Shown in pieces: positions 12,901-22,417 of a DNA stretch of 64,000 nucleotides. Location: contig JAGTJL010000003.1 of NCBI GenBank assembly GCA_020746875.1, forward strand, positions 2,170,001 through 2,234,000. The letters are read 5' to 3'. Position 1 is the stretch's first letter, and each line of letters begins with the position of its first letter. Below the pieces are notes generated by a model, which saw only the letters and a list, made by a program, of their open reading frames with translations, made no database searches and was not told where the DNA came from. Origin of the DNA: Rhexocercosporidium sp. MPI-PUGE-AT-0058. Lineage: Eukaryota > Ascomycota > Leotiomycetes > Helotiales. Both the position numbers and the translations under genes were made by a program.

Positions 12901-13038
12901 ATGTCCTCACAAACTACCAAAACGCACTCAGATCAGCGACCATTTATCAGTATACGATTCAAGTTCATCACGCTGTACTACACACGCATTCGGAAGCTCC
13001 AATCTGACTTTGTCGCGTCAAATCTTGGTCTCAAGTAA
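12901..13038 (+). promoter_or_regulatory. Upstream open reading frame (45 codons) in the leader of the 2EXR gene
   Basis: ATG at 12901 sits in a good start context (CATCATGTCC), runs 45 sense codons and stops at TAA 13036-13038, 43 nt before the main ATG at 13082. If transcription starts upstream (an ACATAAAGG element lies near 12830), ribosomes meet this ATG first. I could not splice it in frame onto the main coding region. Confidence 0.4.
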
Positions 13039-13081
13039 ACCATCACCATCAACAACCAACACTCCTCCCATAACCACCACA

Positions 13082-13990
13082 ATGGCAACCAGATCTCCTC
13101 CCCTCAAAACATTCCATCCCTTCCCAAACCTCCCGACGGAACTTCGTCTCAAGATATGGCAACACTCCCTCCCCGGCCCCCGCGTCCTCCACCTCCTCCA
13201 CAATCGTCGCATCAACCACCTCGTAACTACGACTCCCACGCCCTCCCTCCTCCGAACCTCACAAGAGTCCCGTGCCGAAGGCTTTAAAGTACTAAAGCTG
13301 TTCTTTGATCCGGGATGGGACGCTGCTACCGCTGCCGTGAGGAGCTTTCCTTATGTTTATATCAACCCGGAGGTTGACACCTTTTATTTCCCTACGTTGA
13401 ATAACAGACCACTGCCACTACCCTTTGCACTCCAACCAGGAGCGACAGCAGTAGCAGGAGCAGTACCACTCATCCCAGCCGCCGCAATCGCACCAGCCAT
13501 CCAAAACACAAACCACATCCTCCGCGTCCAAGCGTCCGACCTCGACAACCTCCAACTCAACAACACAGCCCTCTACCCTATCAAGCACCTCGCCTTTTCA
13601 GACCTTCTCTGGCAGCATTTCTTCCGTCTTGGCATCAATACGCATGTCTTCCTGCTCGAGTTCCGGGACTTGGAGAGTGTGACTATCGCTGTCGATTGTA
13701 CGTTCTTGCTTACGAGGAAGGAGTTATCGTTTTATGATCCATTGGGAGGGAGAGGGGGTGGGATGTTTGCTACGGAGGATAGGGAGGGTAGAGAGTATGT
13801 GCTCAAGCGAGTGGCGATTGATGCGAGGGTTCAGGTTGCATTGGGGGTTGGTCCGTTGCAGAGGAGGAATGTGTTGGAGGGGTTTAGGGATGGGATGAGA
13901 GCTAAGATGGAGGATTTGAAGGTAAGGGATCCGATGTGGAAGATCCCGAGAGTGGAGGTTAAGGTTTTGATGAGAGGGGATTGGGTTTGA
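13082..13990 (+). CDS. 2EXR-domain protein, single exon
   Basis: 302 residues without an intron. The frame is open further upstream but only from a TTG, so I choose the ATG at 13082, which has a strong context (CACAATGGCA). Residues about 12-25 are FHPFPNLPTELRLKIW, the hallmark opening of the 2EXR family; LLRTSQESRAEGFKVLKLFF and YVYINPEVDTFYFP are the next conserved blocks, and LLEFRDLESVTIAVDC a core strand. A glycine-rich insertion (GGRGGGMF) lies in the C-terminal part. The coding region shifts to very G-rich third positions in its last 250 bases. The family is widely multiplied in leotiomycetes and dothideomycetes with no known biochemical role. Intact, unlike its neighbour at 10373. 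Confidence 0.8.
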   Translation: MATRSPPLKTFHPFPNLPTELRLKIWQHSLPGPRVLHLLHNRRINHLVTTTPTPSLLRTSQESRAEGFKVLKLFFDPGWDAATAAVRSFPYVYINPEVDTFYFPTLNNRPLPLPFALQPGATAVAGAVPLIPAAAIAPAIQNTNHILRVQASDLDNLQLNNTALYPIKHLAFSDLLWQHFFRLGINTHVFLLEFRDLESVTIAVDCTFLLTRKELSFYDPLGGRGGGMFATEDREGREYVLKRVAIDARVQVALGVGPLQRRNVLEGFRDGMRAKMEDLKVRDPMWKIPRVEVKVLMRGDWV

Positions 13991-14607
13991 AATGGGATGG
14001 AAGGTCGTTTTTGGGGGTTTGGAACATTGGGATTTCGGAGTCTTGAGATTTTATGATGGATATGGATATGGGACGGCTGTAAATGGATGATGACAATGGA
14101 TGGATGTACGGAAAGAGACTTGGGACATTGTACTAGTATAAGAGGCCTCGCCTCCAGATGAGATTTGGGAAGATTGGTATGGGTAGTCATGTTTGGACAA
14201 TGGGAAGGATTAAATGTCATATCACGAGTACAGACAATGAGAACAAGACAATTGGTAGTACCAGGGTATATTCGTAAAACTAAGTACTATGAAGCTGGAC
14301 ACTGATAACACAGCACCCACGCTTCAAGATCCCAATCCCATCTTCCGTGGAATCTGCTCCCTTCTCTTCCTGGCAGCGAGCTCCAACGGTTCATTGCCGC
14401 GAGCACACTACTGCCGGTCTCTTCCTCTCTTGCCTCCTCTTCTTCTCTTGTCTCTTTATTTTACTGGTCTCCCCATTTTCGAGACGCAGTATTCCCCAGA
14501 TGACACTGGGCTGAGTTTTATGAGGACCAAACCACCATCCATTGCTCCTCTCGCTTAGCATTTTCGTGCTAGCGGTTCTCAGAGTTGGCCTCAATGGGGC
14601 GGTTCTG
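13991..14607. other. Intergenic region between convergent genes
   Basis: About 600 bp with no supported gene. The first part is G/A-rich on the plus strand and probably 3' UTR of the 2EXR gene. Confidence 0.5.
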
Positions 14608-15573
14608 TTACGAGTCGTCGATCAGGATCCATGTCTCTGGTTCGGAAGATGGGGTTGAGGATACATCTGCATGGGGTGTTGTGTGAATGATTGTCCAGTC
14701 TCCGGAATTGAAATCAAGGGTATGTTGTGGGGACGAAATGGAAATAGTATTATCGCGATATGGAGACTCCAACGCCAGAGGTAATGACAGTGGGATATCC
14801 ATGGGTATAGGGGTGGTGAGGCGATGTTGAATCGTCGAGGTTGGTGAAAGGGAAAGGAGTCGCGCAATGTCGGCATCGTCACTCAGGGAGGAGAGTGAGA
14901 GGTAAAGGGGCAGAGAACGCCAATTTGAACGCCGTCGAGAGCGTCTGGGTTTGCCTTGCCGAAAGATGAACATTGGGATTGACTGCTCGACTGGCACATC
15001 GCAAGCAATTGTGTTTGACTCTGATTCTTGTGCAAGATTGTCATTGTAGAGGATGCCCAACCGATATAGCTCCTGGCGAGGGATGCGTAAGCATACATCT
15101 GCCTTGTTCAAAGACGCCAACGCCTCCATCAAAATGAAAGGAATGATGACATGACTGGGGAGTGCCTGTCAAGGATCGATGTAATCGATATCCCCAAAGA
15201 GACCTAGCACGACCCCGAGCATGGCATCATCAGGTATCAGACTCACGTCGTCTCCTAGTTCACCACCAAACAGAAGCAGTTGCTCCTGTTCTGACTGAAT
15301 CCTATCCATCTCCGCAAGAGCTTTCTCTTCGGCTTGCCTAGCCTTCCATCTCTGCCAATTCTGGTCGAAGTTCTGACGAAGGAGAGGAGATGGTCTGGCT
15401 TTGTCGGAGGGAAGATGGACCTCTGCGTCGCGGGCATCCAGAATACCTTCGTGAAGATCATACTGGACATTTGCTTTGCGAGTGATCGTCCGTCGAGTTC
15501 TGGAGCCAGGACGCTCTCGACGCCGATTCTGGCGGTGATTGGGAGTGACCGTGTAACCATTCATTGTGACCAT
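14608..15573 (-). CDS. Hypothetical protein interrupted by one in-frame TGA (possible readthrough, nonsense allele or missed intron)
   Basis: Reading from ATG 15573, 134 codons run to TGA at 15171-15169; the same frame then continues for another 187 codons to the stop at 14608. The first half is basic near the N-terminus (RRRERPGSRTRRTITRKA), then has an Arg/Gln/Glu-rich helix (WQRWKARQAEEKALAEMDRI) and an acidic, hydrophobic end (DDAMLGVVLGLFGDIDYIDP). The second half opens with SHVIIPFILMEALASL and RIPRQELYRLGILYNDN and ends in a Ser/Thr/Pro-rich tail. Both halves look coding. A TATA box sits upstream. A 48-nt intron (donor GTCGTG, acceptor GACAG) would remove the TGA in frame, but the donor is poor. 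No family recognised. Confidence 0.55.
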
Positions 15574-17804
15574 ACTGAGCGACTTGTAGAGTATGGTGTA
15601 ATATGTGAAGGTTTAGGTTTTTGAGGGTATGTCCAAAAAAGGACGAGGGATTGGGGAGGGCTGCGATGAAAAGAGGAGGAAAGTGAACCGACGACGAGGC
15701 AAAGGCAGTCTCTATATATATCATGACGTGTAGAGTCATTCCGGGTCCATGCCATGGTCGATGAGGTGCTAGAATCACGAGATATGACTCGACCTGAAGC
15801 GGAAAACAACAAGCATGTGGGTGTGCGGTAGCAAATAATACTATTGGGTGGAATGGTGGTGGAGGAGGGCCAGAATGGCTCTCACTCCATGAGTCACAAG
15901 CCGGTTTCGCAGCCAACGTGGCGAAGTGCCCATCAACAATCCTCGAGGTCGCACCTTGGCGACCGAGGCAGACTCACAAGCAAAGTTGCAAATATGACTG
16001 TACTGTATAACGCAGAAATGTGAAATCCAAAATGCAAAGAAAGAGCATTAATCTCGAGATGCAAGAAGCCGTTGAGAGTGCCTTGAAAGAAACAAGAGCG
16101 AAAGTGCGTGGTGGTTGCGAAGAGGTTGAGGCTGTGCTGAAGTGGCTGTGGCAAATTGTGGCCCGTGCCTGAATTGCCAGGAACAACTTCTCGGCAACGA
16201 AGTAAAGAAACAAATTTGATTTGTCAATTCAAGACATATTTGCTGTTTTCCAGCGCGGATCGTGAACTTTCTACCCGAGCTTGGGGCTATGTAGAATTAT
16301 ATTTCACAAATGCCCTAGAAAAGCGGCAGATGAGGAGCTGATCACATGCCATTATCACGTGGTTTATCGACAGAGGTGAGGTATTCACTAGGGATACGTA
16401 CTTCGCTATACGTGGATTGGTGGCTAACTACGAGTCCACAGTGCTTAGGTAGAACCTCCTGGTTTCAGGACAGGCTTGTTGCCGGGTCAGCAGTGCTTTC
16501 GTTGGTGTTGCTGCCTCCTTCAAGTGTCCGGACGAGTCACTGCCGGCTAATATGGAATCGAGACTCTAGGTAGACTTCGGCGTAAATAATGTTATGTGGT
16601 TTTTGTCAGCGACGATGATAGATATTGACTCATGAATATCTACCTTCCTTGTTCATATATGCGACAGCGACGCCTGCTGATAGCAGCCTGGTAGTTGGCA
16701 TTTGGACCTTCGTAGGCTTCAGAGACGGCGAGGAAGGGTGAGTAGCCTAGATTTGACTGTCAACTCTAGACAGGTTTTGACCCCAGTCTGATAAGCATAT
16801 GTTTTAGAGAACGGACCTGTTGAGACCCGTCTCTTGCATTTGAGTCTCTTCGAAAAACCCTCGAAAAGAGACATCCTACTTGCGTTTGAGCCTAGAAAAA
16901 CAGGATGGATGGGCCAGCACACCGAAGCCCGATTCGGACTGGTAGACTTATAAGCACGGCGGAACACGTCTCCTAAAAACTATACCTTCTTAAAAGGTGA
17001 GAAGAGAGGTCATCATCTCAAATTGCAAGATAACATCAGCTGATGGCATGGAATAAGAATCACTTGACCAAGAATGACCCATCGAAACTCAGGAATGTCT
17101 CAGAACATTGGGTACAGTATGTTTTCGGGATCCTCTTCCGATAGGGATGCTGATGCCTGTTTGAACGGCATGGTGCAGAGAAGCCCGATGGAAGCGTGCA
17201 GGAGTCATTTGAAATAGCATCGTATCTCTCCGGTTCTGACATAGAGACTGCAACTTCCCGTCTACGGTCTGCCAGCCATGCTTCGAGGCGCCGGTGAGTG
17301 ACACAGAACATCCGGTGTCCCAACATCCGATGTCTGCAACGGTGCAACTCTGCGCCCTCGCATCAACGCTTCTGCCAAGGTGGCGGAATCTGCTCTCCTC
17401 TCCATCTCCTAGTACTCCAACAAGAATAATCGAAGGACATGCGAAATTACTTCAAGCAAGCAAATGCACAGTAAAGGTATAAGGAACACATCGGTATTAC
17501 TATTCTAAGCCCTAAGCAGACCTAGGAATGTATGCCCATGCTGTGACGTTTTCAACCCAAATTCGTTTCGTTTCGGGAAACTCTATCAGACAAACGCCGT
17601 TTTTATACCCACCACGCATGATGTATGCACCAAATGCAGAAAACGCCATCCACCACCCAGCAAAGACGTAGAACGAACGAACGAACGCCTTCCGACTAAA
17701 CAGTGTTCAAGGTGAGAAACTACGCGCTACCCTGAAGACGAAAGCAAAGTAGAGCATGCTGTTTATCTATCTACTAGAGGCTAGATATATCTGGCGGAGA
17801 TGGC
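15574..17804. other. Gene-poor region, 2.2 kb
   Basis: Apart from the promoter of the split gene, no frame here carries recognisable protein sequence. A small imperfect hairpin (GTCTCTTCGA .. TCGAAAAGAGAC) lies at about 16844-16872, and a short GAAC tandem repeat near 17671-17686. Confidence 0.5.
15711..15722 (-). promoter_or_regulatory. TATA box of the split hypothetical gene
   Basis: The minus strand reads TATATATAGA about 140 nt before the ATG at 15573, followed by a pyrimidine-rich leader (CTTTCCTCCTCTTTTC and similar). This is a classical fungal core promoter and supports real transcription of the downstream frame. Confidence 0.55.
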
Positions 17805-18569
17805 TTAATTGGTGATTTGGTTGATGGCAGCGCGGACTGGGCCGCCGAGGATACAGCGGGTGGAGTTGCGCAACTTGCTGCACTCGAGCTCGAGGGTTGT
17901 GGGAGCGAAGTATTGCACGAAATTATATGGTGGTGGATAGTGGCTGTGGCACGCTGTTAGCAAAGCCGTTGGGATCGAGGATGGAGGGATATGTACGCTG
18001 GGTCCGAGAAGGAGTGAGCGAGCTGAAGCTCAAACTTGCCAGGGCTCTCGTAGGTCTTGAATCGGAAGCTGGAGAAGCCACTAATGATTGAGCAGTCAGC
18101 ACTTTGTTCGCCTACGTAGTAATAGAAGAGGAATTTGTCAGGTGGAGATAAGTTAAGTTCTTCAACGTTTAAAAACAAGCAGGGGAAGATATATAGTAGA
18201 AATTAGAACGTACTTGGAGGTAGGGCCGGCACCACAGTAGATGTAGGAGAATGGGGTGTTGTCAACGGAGTCAGACTTGGTCCATCCATCCTCACACTTG
18301 ATAGTGGAGTTGGCGTTGGGGTCAGCGAAGATGACTACAATCAAGTCAGTAATAGATCTCTCTTTTCAGGCTCACAGGAAAAACGCACAGGAGATGGTAC
18401 GGTTGGCGATTTTGGCGGCAGGATCATGAGTCTCAGTAGAGACAACGTTGAAGATGAGGAAGTCCTTGATCTCAAAGACACCAAGGGCGTGAGTCTCGAA
18501 GTCGGTGGACATCTTGGCTTGGGAGAGCATGGCAAGACCAAGCGTAAGGAAGAGTTGGAGAAGACGCAT
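17805..18569 (-). CDS. Small secreted cysteine protein, AA1-like (Alt a 1-like) fold suspected
   Basis: Four exons, in transcript order 18569-18389, 18334-18214, 18080-17997 and 17943-17805, sum to 525 nt and 174 residues. All junctions are GT..AG with branch sites (CTGAC in introns 1 and 2, CTAAC in intron 3). A signal peptide is clear (MRLLQLFLTLGLAMLSQA). The mature part holds four cysteines, in TIKCEDGW, YIYCGAG, LECSKL and TRCILGG, between beta-strand-like segments (FSSFRFKTY, GKFELQLAHSF). The order, a Cys-Trp loop, a Cys-Gly, a strand pair and two late cysteines, resembles the AA1-like/Alt a 1 beta-barrel family of secreted fungal proteins; this is inference from pattern. It stands alone in a gene-poor stretch, as effector candidates often do. 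Confidence 0.65.
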
Positions 18570-21500
18570 GGTTGCTATTGTTGATTGCGATGGAAACTTT
18601 GTCTAGAGTGAGGAAGAAGGTATGGCTTGAGGTCTTGTATGAATTGGACTTGCGTGGAAGGAGGTGCGGAAGTTTGTGATTGTGGAAGGGAGGTTGAAGG
18701 AAATTTTCTCGAAAAAGAAACGTTTCTTTAAGTAGTTGGTTGAGGATCGTCAACGAAGCATCGATTCACCAGATTCAACAAAAAGCGCCGATGACCGAAA
18801 GGGACAGCGACAGCGGAGAGACAACTAGGTGAATATGCAAAGAACCGCACGGCAATGTATATCAATTGAACAACTTGAGCAGATCAAAAGATTCTTGCAA
18901 AAAGAAGGGTATCCACAAACACGAAGGCAAACGAGGATGGGAGCAAGAATATATCTATAGAAATGCAATGCAAAAGTGGATTGAAGTAACACTACTTTTC
19001 AGCGCTGGTGGATTCGTTCGGAATAGCCTGCATTCTTTCAGGGCCGAATGACCCCTTTAATTTTTTAAATTTAGCCTCATTGTGCGAGGACGCTTGTACC
19101 TGAAGATCCTCTTTGCTTGGATGAATGCTCGTCATATGGGCTGTCGTATGAGGCAGTGATTGAATACAGTTGGTTGATGCAAAATAATGGAAAGATGCGA
19201 TCATTGGCAACCAAAGATGAGATTGGATGCCAAGAGAAATAGAGGGTCACGGGACTCGACCCCTGAGCCATTCAGGGGCAACTTTTTTGGAATGACGATC
19301 AGATTACGTGCTGATCGCTGATCATAGATACTGTCAATTGAGGTGTGTTGAATCTCATTTAATGGTTCAGGGGCTCTGAATAACCAGTTTATCTCATGAG
19401 GTTGAAGACACTTACGTGCCTTCCACCAACCATGTCCTGGTTTCACGAGAACATCCATCGCTTGAGGATGTCACGAGAAAAGGATATATACCTCATAATA
19501 CTCATTCAACTGAAGTCCCGTACACAAGTCCATCTCATATGCACTTCTGGATATTTCTTTCCCCAAAAATGAAAGTGCGAAGCTCGAACAAGATTCTCCT
19601 TGTATGAGAAGCTTGTGCAACTCGACTTGACTTACAAAGCAACACTCGACCATCCCGAGCTTAGTCCTGAAATTGAAACTTGAGAACTTTCTACATTGAG
19701 GCACTGCGATCGTATTCTGATGTTGGTTACCTTTGTTCTATTCAGCACGAGGAGGCGTTCAAGGACAAGTGTTGCGGGATATAGCTTTGGACCCAAGGGG
19801 AAAGGTACTATGGTCGAAGAGGCTTGGGTCATGGTGGAGATTGGCCTGTGCTGAGCCTACAATGAAGTTAGTAAAGTTGTGTGCAGTGCTTTGGCTTCCT
19901 TCTTCCGAGATATTTGGCCCCCGCCGAGAGAAAAAGCGGCCTGGAGATCCTGCAACCAGAGAGATGGGACAGAGAAGTTGGGTAAGAAAGACTGTACGGA
20001 GAATGGCCTAATAGCCGAGAGCGTGTGATGGCAAACTCGAAATATGTATTCTTTTGATACATACCCAAAGGGCAAATCCATATCGTTCAGCTTCTCGAAT
20101 GCACGCAATTCTGTCAAATCAAAAGTCGTACACGAGTCCAGGATTATCATGAATATAAGGGTTGGTATATTATCGAGCCCGGTGTCAGGACAAACCTCAG
20201 CTTCCCAGCAAAAATGATCGCATCTTGTGAGGATATCTTGAGCACTTCGTGAGCCATTCAAGTCCTTCGGCTCCAGCTCCTCCCAAGAACAACACACACC
20301 GCTTGTTCTTCAGCAAATCGTTTTGGATGAATTGTTGGCACGGCGTCACATTTGGAGGCAAATATCAAGGGAACAATGTTTTCCTTCTTGTGGTGTCGGC
20401 GAGGTGCTTAACCCCCAAGAAATTCTGATATTCGGACGAACTGAATCCCGGTGGACTTTTCCTTGCATACAGCCACCGGATGGAACACGATAGCAAGCAC
20501 TCAGATTAGTAACTTGCCACAGCTCTTCACGCCAAGTTCAAGTTTTTGAAAGTGTCCCCTATCCAATCTATTCTTTCAAAGCTAAGAATTGACTTGGCAG
20601 GATATGAATTTCCAGCTTGGATCCACATTAGGATATCCTGCGCGAATCTGTCTCCTTGCTTCGTACTTTGTAGGAATCGCTTGAGCAGTGTGGCGAATTC
20701 CCCCACACTTCAACGCCATGCTTTCCTTGATTATGTCAAAGCTGAAGCTTCAGTGTTCAGCTAGTTCAGCAGATACTTGTCGATCGATGCAAGATTTCTT
20801 GATTGAGACATCCATGGAGTCGCATTGCGGAAAACTCCAAGGATGGCTTTCTCGAATGGAAAAGTCCCGAAAAGGATACTGCACTTGCAAGGATCCTTGA
20901 CAGGTGATCTCTGAGCTTTGAAGTACAATCGCAGTAGTTGTAGTGCCGAGATCTGAGCAGATAGGAAATAAATCTCAACTTTGACGATTCTGGAAGAATA
21001 CGAACAACGGGAAGTGGAGCCAAGCACTATGTGAGGGGTGCGCAGGAGCAAATACGTTGACTTCAACAAATGAAAAGTGTATGTAATTCCAATAAAAGCA
21101 TGCTAGCAGCACCAAGACAACGATCTGAATCCTTCGTCTGAATGTCGTTGAATATTGAAAGTTACACCCGTGTCAAGACTTGGAAGTGAGGCGCAGGTTG
21201 TGCAGAAGCGGGAAAGCAGAAAGCTTGATGATCGCCATCAGCGCGGCAGTCCCCACTTCTTTCACAATGAACAGCGTTTTATTTTTAGATTTGATCTCAA
21301 CTGACTTAGTCATCATTATTAAGATGAAGCAAGTACAGCCGGATGGGGAGAAACGAAACATCTTGGAGGGGTTCTCGTGTACTTGACTTGACTCGATTTG
21401 TTCGAGCCCACATAACATAACAGTCGCGGAGAGCGGATTTGTGAATATTGGACAATTACAATCAATGGCAGCTTATGAAAAGATGAAAATACTATGGCCC

Positions 21501-22417
21501 TTCAAAAAGACTGTGAAGCAAAGCTCGATACGTAAAATATATTAAAGGTAAGTAGTAGTTCTATCACCATGATGGCTTCGGAGTTGTTACCGTACCTAGG
21601 TAGTATCTCCGTCTTCGAATCGCAGAGTGACTATGACCTGAATTTAAGACCCAAGCTCTAGTACTCTCCCACTCGAGGCTATCATTCTTCCCCTCACCAT
21701 TTCAATCGTGAGTCTGTGCCTATCACAGGGTGCAGACTTGATTCTGCTATTGTCGTGTTGCGGTGACACTTCCGGAGATTTTGATGCCACCCTCTTCGGA
21801 TATATCAAAAAGTTCGTTCTTGATGAAGAGTTCCGGCTTTGCTCCTCATGATCCAACCCAGTGTTGCATCGCAGCTTCGAGCTTGATACTGTCCTGCATT
21901 TCGTTAGACACTTACCTACTCTATCTAGTCTCGCTCCAGCTTTCCCTCTCCTGAAACCTACATGTACAAGTAGCCGCAGTTGCAGCCAGCTCTGGACGGG
22001 TTTCGACGAATGGGTTGTCCTGCTCAGCCCCAATGCTTCCCTGCTCAGTCTCCCCCCTCATCCCATCATCTCGCAGTTCACTGCCAATCCGGATTGCTAT
22101 TATTATCTGCTCCCAAACATTCGCTCTACTGCAGCAGCAGCAGCACAGCACAGCACAGCACCGCACAGCTTCATACAACGAGCCACCTTGCAGAAAGCAA
22201 TTGTTTCAAAGCTTCGAGCGCCTCGCCCAAGAACTCTCCCTGACATAGCCTGTCATCAGCTCAGAGCTTTGGTGGCAGCAGACATCTCCTGGCCCCACAG
22301 CTCCCGCCTGGCTGGCGCTGCAGTGCCCTGCCCCTCAGTAACCTGGAATCCTCCCCCTCCCCTCCCTCAGTCCCTAACTCTATCGTGAGCTCCGGCCACG
22401 ATTCGCATAAGACCTCA
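18570..22417. other. Gene-poor region, 3.8 kb
   Basis: No gene could be supported. A minus-strand stretch around 19860-20420 has protein-like segments (for example NIVPLIFASKCDAVPTIHP and DLTELRAFEKLNDMDLPFGY) in different frames without a clean gene model, possibly a decayed gene. The right end (about 21900-22417) is C/T-rich and probably the promoter and leader of the gene starting at 22418. Confidence 0.45.
22128..22166 (+). repeat. CAG/CAGCA microsatellite in a 5' leader
   Basis: GCAGCAGCAGCAG followed by repeated CACAG units. It lies in the presumed leader of the gene starting at 22418. Confidence 0.7.

Noticed and set aside
16842..16872. Imperfect hairpin GTCTCTTCGA / TCGAAAAGAGAC
   Set aside because: Short, single and without a T-tract or flanking repeats; too little to call a mobile element end or regulatory RNA.
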